Assembly: GCF_003610355.1 (NCBI RefSeq)
Contig: NZ_RAPY01000003.1
Span: forward strand, 310,001 to 374,000
DNA length: 64,000 nt
From: Sphingobacterium detergens
GTDB taxonomy: Bacteria > Bacteroidota > Bacteroidia > Sphingobacteriales > Sphingobacteriaceae
Reading direction: 5' to 3'
The translations under genes were made by a program, and so were the position numbers. How positions within the stretch are numbered: position 1 is the stretch's first letter; each line of letters begins with the position of its first letter. The notes under the pieces are model-generated. The model had not been told where the DNA came from, did no database searches, and saw nothing but the letters and a program-made list of their open reading frames with translations. This document shows positions 9,007 through 17,167 of the stretch, in pieces.

Positions 9007-10365
9007 ATGAAAAGATTTCAAAAAAATATTAAGCTTTATATTGGTTTTGCGGCGATAGCATTGGCTGCGTCCTGTAAACCGTCTATCGACCTTGACACCA
9101 AAGGTGGAAATCCCGAAAATGTAGATTTCAGCAAATATATAGCTGTTGGTAACTCACTAACTTCTGGCTACGCCAATAGTGGGCTCAGTCTCAAGGGTCA
9201 GGAACAATCTTTCCCGAATATGCTTGCTCAAGAAATGAAAAAAGTAGGCGGAGGAGAGTTTTTGCAACCATATTTTCCTGCGGAAAACTATAATGGTAGC
9301 GGGTTCTTATATTTAAAAGCACTGGTGAACGGTCAACCACAATTGGGTACAGTTACTGACCACCTGGCCATCCGTGGACAAACGGAAGACAAAAAGCCGC
9401 TTTACATCAAGTACACTGGTCCCATCAATAATCTGGGCGTACCGGGAATGCGTTTGGATATGGCATTTGCGCCAGGAATAGGTACCACAAAAGGGAATCC
9501 TTATTTTGAGCGATTGCTACCAGACAATGCGCCAGTTACCACAACTTATGTAGATTATGCAACGACCAAAGACCATACCTTCTTTTCCTTCTCATTAGGA
9601 AATAATGATGTATTGGGCTATGCAACAAATGGTGCCGTGACTACTGATGCCACAAACACCTTGATTTCTGAACAGGACTTTGCGAGGTTTTATACCGGCT
9701 TTATCACCAAATTGACCAGCAAAGAACAAAAAGGAGTTGTTGCGACCATTCCTGATGTGACGGCCGTTCCTTATTTCACAACAGTAACACGTCAGGCATT
9801 ATTGGCTGCAGCGAATGCGGCATTAAAAGCGCAAGATCCCAATGCCGCACCACTCACGGATATCTACATTAAAACAAAGACAGTCCCTTTTCGTCCAGCA
9901 ACGGATAAAGACATGTTTATTCTGCCATTTTCTTCGGCTGGCTTATTGGGCAGACGAGATCTCAAAGATCCTGTAACTGGCATTGTCAATCCGGCTCCTT
10001 ACGGTCTACATCCGGCAAACCCTGTTGGTGACAATTTTGTATTGGATGAGGCTGAGGCAAAAATGGTCCAAGATCGTATCGTCGCACTAAACACAACGAT
10101 CAAACAGATTGCGGACAGCAAAAAACTTGCAGTAGCGGATATCTACAGCTTCTTGAACAAAGTAAAATCGGGCTATCAGATTAACGGTATCGCCATCAGT
10201 AATAAATATATCACTGGAAACATCTTTTCATTGGATGGAGTTCACTTAACACCTATGGGCTATGCCATTATGGCCAATGTTTTTGTTGATGCGATCAATG
10301 CAAAATATAGCACCAAATTAGGGAAAGTAAATGTCAGCCAGTATGGTGGAGTTGCCTTACCTTAG
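9007..10365 (+). CDS. SGNH/GDSL-family hydrolase, lipoprotein
   Basis: A 452-residue exported hydrolase of the SGNH superfamily. The signal peptide ends in a lipobox before Cys23 (ALAASC), so it is probably membrane-anchored. Block I is GNSLTSGYANSGL (Ser of the GDSL-like motif), block III contains SLGNNDVLGYA (oxyanion Asn), and block V is LDGVHLTPMGYA with the catalytic Asp-x-x-His. A long insertion between blocks I and III is common in the Bacteroidota version. The gene begins 6 nt after the FadL-type gene and ends before a terminator, so the two form an operon. An esterase or lipase acting on lipids outside the cytoplasm is the natural reading; the substrate is unknown. Confidence 0.9.
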   Translation: MKRFQKNIKLYIGFAAIALAASCKPSIDLDTKGGNPENVDFSKYIAVGNSLTSGYANSGLSLKGQEQSFPNMLAQEMKKVGGGEFLQPYFPAENYNGSGFLYLKALVNGQPQLGTVTDHLAIRGQTEDKKPLYIKYTGPINNLGVPGMRLDMAFAPGIGTTKGNPYFERLLPDNAPVTTTYVDYATTKDHTFFSFSLGNNDVLGYATNGAVTTDATNTLISEQDFARFYTGFITKLTSKEQKGVVATIPDVTAVPYFTTVTRQALLAAANAALKAQDPNAAPLTDIYIKTKTVPFRPATDKDMFILPFSSAGLLGRRDLKDPVTGIVNPAPYGLHPANPVGDNFVLDEAEAKMVQDRIVALNTTIKQIADSKKLAVADIYSFLNKVKSGYQINGIAISNKYITGNIFSLDGVHLTPMGYAIMANVFVDAINAKYSTKLGKVNVSQYGGVALP

Positions 10366-10391
10366 TGCTATAAATTAGCCAAAAGGATAAC

Positions 10392-10434
10392 AAAAAAAGG
10401 TCATTTGAATTGAACATTCAGATGACCTTTTTTT
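10392..10434. terminator. Bidirectional Rho-independent terminator
   Basis: 19-nt arms with one mismatch (10392-10410 and 10416-10434) around a 5-nt loop, with A7 before and T7 after. It ends the fadL-GDSL operon and could also end a minus-strand small ORF at 10457-10531. Confidence 0.9.
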
Positions 10435-10590
10435 GTTAAACAATGCTTATTTTTGTTTAACATTCATCCGCTTCAAAAGCTACACCTAACAAATCTGCAT
10501 AGGATAAGAATGGTACAGTGGAAGTCATCATAGTGACCGCGTGGATGTGTTAACAGATAAATACAATACGCGTAGTAAATAATTATTCTT

Positions 10591-11007
10591 ATGAAAATCA
10601 AATTAAACCGTGTCAACCAAGCTGTGCATTTCGAAGCCAGCAGTGAATTATCTTCCGTCAAAGTCAACATCGATGGTTCCGAAGCCATTGGTGGTGAAGG
10701 AAAAGGTGTTCGCCCCATGGAGTTGGTATTGATGGCATTGGGTTCTTGCAGTGTTTTTGACCTACATAGTATCCTGGTAAAACAGCGTCAGCAAATTGAT
10801 GATGTCCAAGTGGAAGTAGAAGGAAAGCGCCGTGAAGAAGTGCCCCAAGTGTTTACGGATATTCATATCAACTTTTTCCTCAAAGGGGAAATTGATGAAG
10901 TGAAGGCGGCGAAAGCAGCCGAGCTAGCTGTGAAAAAATATTGTTCAGTACATGATATGCTTGCGGCGGGTGGTATCAACATCACGTATTCGCTAAAAAT
11001 AAACTAA
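10591..11007 (+). CDS. OsmC family peroxiredoxin-like protein
   Basis: A 138-residue cytosolic protein of the OsmC/Ohr superfamily, closest to the YhfA-type OsmC group. The two family cysteines are visible: one in the helix ALGSCSVFDLHSIL and one in KKYCSVHDML. The pattern GGEGKGVRPMELVLMALGSC is characteristic. Members reduce organic hydroperoxides or handle related thiol chemistry. It is a single gene with no neighbour in the same pathway, although tpx lies 3 kb away. The sequence does not say whether this copy is a true peroxidase. Confidence 0.93.
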   Translation: MKIKLNRVNQAVHFEASSELSSVKVNIDGSEAIGGEGKGVRPMELVLMALGSCSVFDLHSILVKQRQQIDDVQVEVEGKRREEVPQVFTDIHINFFLKGEIDEVKAAKAAELAVKKYCSVHDMLAAGGINITYSLKIN

Positions 11008-11014
11008 GATTTTA

Positions 11015-11068
11015 GGCTGTCTATTGTTCAGATTTGTTTGCAATATGAAATATGAACGATAGACAGCT
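11015..11068. terminator. Long inverted repeat between convergent genes
   Basis: Arms of 16 nt (11015-11030 and 11053-11068) pair with two mismatches, both allowing G-U pairing in one direction. It sits between the convergent osmC and barrel genes. No U-tract follows, so it may be a processing or stabilising hairpin rather than a classical terminator. Confidence 0.5.
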
Positions 11069-11088
11069 ATATAAATAATAATGCTGGG

Positions 11089-13461
11089 CTAAAGTCTTGT
11101 TTGCTCTTCGGTCTTATTCGGTTGGTTGCCGCTCTTGACCTTTTGGTTCCCAAAGTGATACCGCAATGTCACATTTACCTTTCTTGTATCCCGATAATCA
11201 TCAAAATAATTGTTTTGATCAGCGTATTTTGACGATATTCTCATTTTCTCTGTCCTAAAAATATCCATAAACGCAAGGTTGACCTCTAATCGTTTATTAA
11301 AAAACTTTCGATTGGTCATCACATAGGTACTGGAGTAGCCTGTAATCCGAAATGGTCCCTGAATAGTAGGTGAGGTAAACGTATTGCCGAGTTCCAGATT
11401 CCAACCCGCATTTTTGTCCAGGACATAGTTTGAACTTATGTTACCATTACCGATATAAACATCGTTCTTATGCAACACCGCATCGGCCCCCATAAAATAA
11501 TTCTCATTGTACATTCCTTCCAGCTGCAGATTTAATCCCCAACGGGAGGTCAATTGAAAGCTCTTCCCCAAATCTATCCCTGCCCCTTGCCCTTTCTTAA
11601 TATTGGTATATTGAAAGATCAGCTGGTGGTTGACATTATCCTGCAAAGCAATTTCCATATTAGGCCATTTTTCAAAACGATAAAATAGATCCACATTCCA
11701 ATTATCCTTTGTCCAGGTCAGGTTGAGATTATGCACAATCGTAGCCCTCAAGCGGGGATCTCCCTGGAAATATGAAAACAGGTTATAATAGGATTTCGCT
11801 GGATTAAGCCATGAATAAGCGGGACGGCTGATACGTTTACCATAGGAAAATCCGAGTTGCTGTTGGTCCGAGAGCGCATATTGCATATAGAAAGTGGGGA
11901 ATAACACAAAATAATCCTTTTTATTCATGTCCTCAGGTTCTGAAACCAACCCTTCTAGATCGGTATACTCCCCTCTTACCCCCGCTTTCCAGCTCCATTT
12001 CTTCCAGCTATAATTAAATGATGCGTATAAGGCGGCATTGCGCTCCTTATAATCAAACAGGCTGCTCTTGTCGGGCCGGTATTGAAGGGTACCTGATTCA
12101 TCGTCCGAAAATATTAAGTCACTTGTTGTTTTTACAGCGCTAAACTTTCCACCGAACTCAACCTCTAGCCCTTTAATCTTTCCCGTAATATCCATCTGCG
12201 TGGAAAAAAGTCGGTTTTCACTATCGTTATTACTGATAAAACGCGTACTTGATGGTTTTTCCCCCTTAAAATTCAATGCTGTCAAAACATCTTGATCGTT
12301 GGTCGCATTGCTGGACGTGAAATAAGAAGACCAATTGATACTCCATTTGGAGCTGAGTTTCTTGCTTACCTGAAGGTAAAGATTGTTGTTTTTATTGGAC
12401 CGTTCATGATCATTTGTTGTAAAATAGCTGGATTCCTGCACATGGTCTTTGTTATAGATTACTGTAGGTACCTCATAGATGCCGTAGGACCTCGGCCCAT
12501 AATAACCTGTTAAGCCCATATTGATTGACCATGTTGTGTCTGGTGTATATTCCATCGAAAGCACATAACTATTTTGGCTATTATTGGTATCGAAACGATC
12601 CATCGTGCCTTCCCATGAAGTCTGTTCCTTCGGGTAATACACGTAGTTTGTTTCATAACGGGCATAGGTACCGCGCCCAAAATTGTATGTCGCCCGTAGA
12701 TTGAATTTTTCATTCTTGTAATACTGTGTCAGTCCAAACAACTGTTTCCAGGTCGTGCTTTTCTCCGCCAGCCCTACCAACGTACCCCGATAGCCATATA
12801 AGGTAGATTTAGAAAGCTTAATATTGATGATCGTACTTCCCTCCGCTTCATATTTTGCAGGGGGATTGGTAATCACCTCGATGGACTGGACATCGTTGCC
12901 CGCGGTATTCTCCAGATAGGTTTTCAGTTCCTCACCACTGAGCAGAATCTTGCGGTCATTGATCAGCACCATAATCTTTTTACTTCCGCGGACCATTAAG
13001 TCCGAGCCACTCGCCATCACCAAAGGTGTACGTTTAAGGATGTCCCAGGTATTGAGCGCAGAGAGGTTACTATTTTGCACGTTAAATTCCAGGCGATCCA
13101 ACTTGCGGATCAATCGGGGTTGCCGGCCTACAACATTCACTTCCTCAAGCTCATTCACCTTAGGAAGAAGTGTCACGATCAACGGGCTTTTTATGGTATC
13201 GCTGTAAAAAAACAATTCCTTGGCACCAAAATTCAAATGTGACGCTTTGAGATAGTATTTCGTATGCTGGGTCAATGCTAATTCAAACTTCCCGGAAAGA
13301 TCAGTCTTCATTTCGCGAATCTGTTGATACGTACTATCCAACAACACAATAGATGCATCAGCCAGTCCTTCGCTATTTCCATTTTGAATCTGTCCCCCTA
13401 CTTGCCTAGTCTGTGCTGTAGAAAGCAAAGGAGCTAAGAGCAAAAATAATAATCCTTTCAT
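11089..13461 (-). CDS. TonB-receptor-like outer-membrane beta-barrel protein (CarboxypepD_reg-like + OMP_b-brl_3)
   Basis: A 790-residue outer-membrane protein. Residues 1-16 form a signal peptide. Residues ~20-100 are a carboxypeptidase-regulatory-like beta-sandwich (GLADASIVLLDSTYQQI, DLSGKFELAL). Then comes a plug-like region (LEEVNVVGR, VMVRGSK-type strand, SIEVITNPPAKYEAEG) and a large aromatic-rich barrel. The group lacks a true SusC signature, so the transported compound is unknown. It diverges from a histidine kinase gene 113 bp away whose operon also encodes a response regulator, suggesting that the two-component pair controls it. The last residues are polar (NKTEEQTRL) rather than the usual terminal aromatic. 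Confidence 0.88.
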   Translation of the reverse strand: MKGLLFLLLAPLLSTAQTRQVGGQIQNGNSEGLADASIVLLDSTYQQIREMKTDLSGKFELALTQHTKYYLKASHLNFGAKELFFYSDTIKSPLIVTLLPKVNELEEVNVVGRQPRLIRKLDRLEFNVQNSNLSALNTWDILKRTPLVMASGSDLMVRGSKKIMVLINDRKILLSGEELKTYLENTAGNDVQSIEVITNPPAKYEAEGSTIINIKLSKSTLYGYRGTLVGLAEKSTTWKQLFGLTQYYKNEKFNLRATYNFGRGTYARYETNYVYYPKEQTSWEGTMDRFDTNNSQNSYVLSMEYTPDTTWSINMGLTGYYGPRSYGIYEVPTVIYNKDHVQESSYFTTNDHERSNKNNNLYLQVSKKLSSKWSINWSSYFTSSNATNDQDVLTALNFKGEKPSSTRFISNNDSENRLFSTQMDITGKIKGLEVEFGGKFSAVKTTSDLIFSDDESGTLQYRPDKSSLFDYKERNAALYASFNYSWKKWSWKAGVRGEYTDLEGLVSEPEDMNKKDYFVLFPTFYMQYALSDQQQLGFSYGKRISRPAYSWLNPAKSYYNLFSYFQGDPRLRATIVHNLNLTWTKDNWNVDLFYRFEKWPNMEIALQDNVNHQLIFQYTNIKKGQGAGIDLGKSFQLTSRWGLNLQLEGMYNENYFMGADAVLHKNDVYIGNGNISSNYVLDKNAGWNLELGNTFTSPTIQGPFRITGYSSTYVMTNRKFFNKRLEVNLAFMDIFRTEKMRISSKYADQNNYFDDYRDTRKVNVTLRYHFGNQKVKSGNQPNKTEEQTRL

Positions 13462-13574
13462 ATTTCGGTATTTAATGCTCCAAAATTGTCCATTACCTCG
13501 GCTAAATATGGTTAATGAAGAGTTAATGCTGTGTTAAGGTGTCTGATGTTGCTTGCAAGCAATTATATTTGTAT

Positions 13575-14894
13575 ATGGAATTGAAACCTAAAAATTATAT
13601 TATCCTTTTCATCCTATTTTTTGCCGTCCTTATCGGCATCCAAGGTTATCAATTGTACAACACCTACCAACTCAAACAACGTGAGATGCTCGCGATGGTC
13701 AAAAAGAATCTTGACAACTTAGATGAATCAAATCTTATTTTTGACCACAACATATTAAGTAAGGATATCGCCAGAGATTACTACATCAAACTGGTCAAGA
13801 AGGAAATCACGGAAGAAGGCCTAAAAAAACTGTATCAAACCTACGCGCAGAAAACTTCCAAGGAGCTGACCAAATATGTCGACAGTATATTCCAGCCCTT
13901 GGGTATGCATGTCATCCTTAAACAAGAAATACTAGGTATTTATTATAAAGATGCTGTAAAACCATTGGTCAACGGACCGATCACCGTCTATACAACAAGT
14001 GGTACCTTTCACAATCCAACGGAATTATCCACAAGCAAATGGGTTACGGAAAAAACAGAAACAAATAAGATAGAGGATCGTATCGAGAGCAAAGAAATAT
14101 TATATGTTTTTTCAGTTCCGCGAAAGACTTCCTTTGAAGTGGTCAATTTGGGCTGGATTTTATTTAAGGAGCTGACTTCCCTCCTGTTGAGCACTTTATT
14201 GATTTTGGCAGCGTTTATCTGGCTGTTTTACCGAACCATCACGAATCTCCGAAAACAAGACAAACAGATTACGGTATTACATGATGTCGTAGACAATATT
14301 TCGCATGAGCTAAAGACACCGGTTGCGACCCTAAAAATTGCAGCTAAAACACTCAGAAAATCTCCCGATGACAACATCATCACGGTTATCGAACGCCAGG
14401 TAAGCCGTTTAGAGCAGACGTTAGATCCATTAAGCGAGCATCAAAGTGCAACAAGCCTATCCCCAATAACAGCGGATGAGCTACAGGCCATTTTTAGCGA
14501 TTTTCAGTTATGCAATCCAACGGTCAAGCTTATTGTGGAACTAGGCTCTAACCTGCAAATTTGCCTTAACCCCACTGATGCTACGACATTATTTTACAAC
14601 TTGATGAATAATGCGGTTAAATACGGTGCCACAGCGTTGGGCATTCGTTTTGAAGAACAGAAAAACTATCTATCCATTCAGTTCAGGGACAATGGCCAAG
14701 GTATGGCTGAAAGCGAATTGCCCTATATTTTTGAAAAGTTTTATCGTATCCAAAAAGACAATATCCATGACACAAAAGGATTGGGACTTGGACTATTCCT
14801 TGTTAAGAATATCATCAAGAAATATGGTGGAGAGATCAAGGTCATCAGTAAATTGCAACAAGGAACAACTTTTACAGTGCTCTTGCCACGCTAA
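13575..14894 (+). CDS. Sensor histidine kinase
   Basis: A 439-residue membrane sensor kinase. The start at 13575 (MELKPKNYIILFILF) places the first membrane helix at ~7-26; a periplasmic sensing domain follows to ~200 and a second helix at ~205-225. The H-box is DNISHELKTPVATLK (phospho-His). The catalytic domain shows the N-box NLMNNAVKYGA, the G1 box FRDNGQGMAESELPYIFEKF and G2 KGLGLGLFLVKNIIKKYGG. It has no HAMP or PAS domain that I can see. A response regulator follows 131 bp downstream, and a barrel protein gene diverges upstream. The periplasmic domain resembles no sensor that I can name. Confidence 0.92.
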   Translation: MELKPKNYIILFILFFAVLIGIQGYQLYNTYQLKQREMLAMVKKNLDNLDESNLIFDHNILSKDIARDYYIKLVKKEITEEGLKKLYQTYAQKTSKELTKYVDSIFQPLGMHVILKQEILGIYYKDAVKPLVNGPITVYTTSGTFHNPTELSTSKWVTEKTETNKIEDRIESKEILYVFSVPRKTSFEVVNLGWILFKELTSLLLSTLLILAAFIWLFYRTITNLRKQDKQITVLHDVVDNISHELKTPVATLKIAAKTLRKSPDDNIITVIERQVSRLEQTLDPLSEHQSATSLSPITADELQAIFSDFQLCNPTVKLIVELGSNLQICLNPTDATTLFYNLMNNAVKYGATALGIRFEEQKNYLSIQFRDNGQGMAESELPYIFEKFYRIQKDNIHDTKGLGLGLFLVKNIIKKYGGEIKVISKLQQGTTFTVLLPR

Positions 14895-15025
14895 TTTATC
14901 GGGTTATGAAGTTCATCCTAAACATTGGGGATAAAGGGTATTAAATTTGGATGGGGCAGAGACAAGGAGATCATAATAAGGATGAGAAACAAAGAGCCCA
15001 AACATCCGTTAGACAAAACAAAGAA

Positions 15026-15703
15026 ATGAAGAATCAACTATTACTGGTAGAGGACGATCCGGATTTTGGATTTATGTTGAAGCAATACCTGGAGCTTTCG
15101 GATTTTAAGGTGGATTGGATTGCACAACCGAAGGATCTTACGGCCGATTTTCAAAGGCTGACCGATTATGATTTAGTTATTTTGGATGTTATGCTTCCAC
15201 AAGTGAGCGGTTTCACTTTAGCAAAAGAGATCAATACACTTTTTCCTTTACTTCCATTTATTTTTTTAACGGCCAAGGAGCAAAAGATCGATAAACTAAC
15301 GGGCTTGAAAATCGGTGCTGATGATTACATCACCAAACCCTGTGATCCCGAAGAGTTGTTACTTCGTATACAGAATATATTAAAGCGTAATCAAAAACAT
15401 GTTTCATCAGGGTCCATTCCAATTGGTTCATATCTATTTTCACCGGACCAGCTGCTGTTAAGCCATGCCCACGAACAATATAAACTCACAGAACGCGAAG
15501 CACAGTTGCTGTTATTTCTGTGTCAACACAATGGTCAACTCGTAACGCGGGAAGATATCCTCGAAAAAGTATGGGGAACTGCTGATTTTTTTACGGGTAG
15601 AAGCATGGACGTCTTTATCACACGTATTCGAAAATACCTGAGCCATGACCCCACTCTTAGCATTAGTTCAAATCGTGGTGTAGGGTTTACCGTTCATTTC
15701 TGA
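15026..15703 (+). CDS. OmpR/PhoB family response regulator
   Basis: A 225-residue DNA-binding regulator, partner of the preceding kinase. The receiver domain (1-118) has the acidic pair LVEDDPDF, phospho-acceptor Asp54 in LVILDVMLPQVSGF, Thr of FLTAKE and Lys of YITKPCDPEEL. The winged-helix domain (~128-225) has LTEREAQLLLFLCQHNG and VWGTADFFTGRSMDVFITRIRK positions typical of the Trans_reg_C fold. The start at 15026 (MKNQLLLVEDD) is preferred; the frame is open 25 codons further upstream, but that stretch is hydrophilic and not part of the fold. Confidence 0.95.
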   Translation: MKNQLLLVEDDPDFGFMLKQYLELSDFKVDWIAQPKDLTADFQRLTDYDLVILDVMLPQVSGFTLAKEINTLFPLLPFIFLTAKEQKIDKLTGLKIGADDYITKPCDPEELLLRIQNILKRNQKHVSSGSIPIGSYLFSPDQLLLSHAHEQYKLTEREAQLLLFLCQHNGQLVTREDILEKVWGTADFFTGRSMDVFITRIRKYLSHDPTLSISSNRGVGFTVHF

Positions 15704-15775
15704 AACTTACACCAGAGGTTGTTTATCCTGCATTCGGGTTGCTATATAGATTTAAATTTTAGGGTTGAATCATTA

Positions 15776-16831
15776 TTAGCTTCCAAGCTCCTCTTTTCGT
15801 CTATTCCATAATTTCTCTGCCCAGCGTCCGACAAACCAAAAGGAAACTGCCAGGATCAAGAAAAATACAGCTCTATTGATATTATCCCATAGGTACTCGA
15901 CGTAGCGTGTATAGATATTCAGTACCAAAAATACAAACCCCACCTCACGGGTGACATTATCTTTTGCTTTTAGCCCATAAATAACGAGAAAAGCGGACAC
16001 GGCGGTAGATAAAATACCCCAATAAAACATATGGTATTGACGGACAGTGGTCCATTCGTAAAAATCCGAATAGTTACCAAAAATGGATAGTGTCCATAAA
16101 GAGACCATGAGGTAAATCAATCCGATGATATAACTGATCGGCTGAAAGATCTGCAAGCGTTCGAAACGCGGTTGCAACCAAACCGCTGCTGCCGTGATGA
16201 TTGCACCGAAAATAGTAAAGCGCAACGGATAATTCATTCCCCAGAATTTAAATCCCCAATTGCTATGATAAGCTGTTTCGGTAGCGAACCAAACCCCAAG
16301 GGCCAAAAGCATAAAAGTCCAGATCAGCTTGCTATCGAGCTTTACTGCTAGAATACCATAGATCGCAACGGACAATAAAAATAAAAGTGAATAATGCATG
16401 GTATCCTTATCCAATACCTTGCCCATAAATCCAATGCAGGCTGCCGTTCCGAAAACTCCGATCAACATCATCGTCTCTGTGGAAAGATTCTTATAGGGAT
16501 AACGCTTTTTATAACGAAAACCCAAGGTATAGAACAGCACAGCGACCGCAGCAAAAAAGAAGCAGAATAAAATATTGGGTGCTTCATATAGGGTATCCAC
16601 AAAAGCTAGGAAAGAAGCGTCTGTAAATAGTGAAAAAACAGCGAATACCAAAGAGGCCAAGGCGATCCAGAAAGCATAACGTGCCAGTTGTCCCCAGTCA
16701 AAACTTTTAACATCGAGGCTATCCATCAGTTCACTGGCCTTTTGTTCATCCAATAGATTCTCCTTTTTCCAAAATTGGACAATATCTTCGATGGATTGTT
16801 TCTCCTGTTTGCTGACGTCGTATTTTCGCAT
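15776..16831 (-). CDS. Polytopic membrane protein, DUF2157-like
   Basis: A 351-residue integral membrane protein from the start MRKYDVSKQEKQ at 16831. The cytosolic N-terminal ~55 residues are helical (IEDIVQFWKKENLLDEQ), followed by about ten hydrophobic segments and a basic C-terminus. The layout, and the closing pair YTRYVEYLWDNINR plus FFLILAVSFWFVGRWAEK, resemble DUF2157/DUF4401 proteins of unknown function. It is convergent with the response regulator and divergent from uvrA. No charged intramembrane motif suggests transport. Function is not assigned. Confidence 0.72.
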   Translation of the reverse strand: MRKYDVSKQEKQSIEDIVQFWKKENLLDEQKASELMDSLDVKSFDWGQLARYAFWIALASLVFAVFSLFTDASFLAFVDTLYEAPNILFCFFFAAVAVLFYTLGFRYKKRYPYKNLSTETMMLIGVFGTAACIGFMGKVLDKDTMHYSLLFLLSVAIYGILAVKLDSKLIWTFMLLALGVWFATETAYHSNWGFKFWGMNYPLRFTIFGAIITAAAVWLQPRFERLQIFQPISYIIGLIYLMVSLWTLSIFGNYSDFYEWTTVRQYHMFYWGILSTAVSAFLVIYGLKAKDNVTREVGFVFLVLNIYTRYVEYLWDNINRAVFFLILAVSFWFVGRWAEKLWNRRKEELGS

Positions 16832-17114
16832 TATTGTTGTATTGAGTATAGAGCATGGAGACCTTAGTTGAAACATACCTTTGGTTTACAAACTCATTGA
16901 ATTGGTTTTTTAATTTTAACGTTTTATTTTCGAGACACTTCCTATATAAACTTACAGCTTACAAGGTTGTCATAACGATCTAAATCGATCACAAGATAAC
17001 AATAACCTTCGTAACTTTCCTAAATCATTACAGCATCACAAGAGCTCCGCATCACCTGTATATCACATTTTATTCCAAAAGTCAGATAGGCTCGCATAAT
17101 TCCTTTAAAATCTG

Positions 17115-17122
17115 TAATTTTG
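17115..17122 (+). promoter_or_regulatory. Putative -7 box TAATTTTG upstream of uvrA
   Basis: Exact TAnnTTTG match 45 nt before the uvrA start, giving a leader of about 40 nt. No TTTG box is seen at the -33 distance. It lies in the 336-bp uvrA upstream gap (16832-17167), which holds no gene. Confidence 0.5.
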
Positions 17123-17167
17123 CATGTTTTGCATTTTATCCCTTTTCAAGGGTTTTAAGGAGTTTTC

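Noticed and set aside
13564..13571. Exact TATATTTG just before the histidine kinase start
   Set aside because: It ends 3 nt before the ATG, so a start from it would fall inside the coding sequence, and no -33 element is present.
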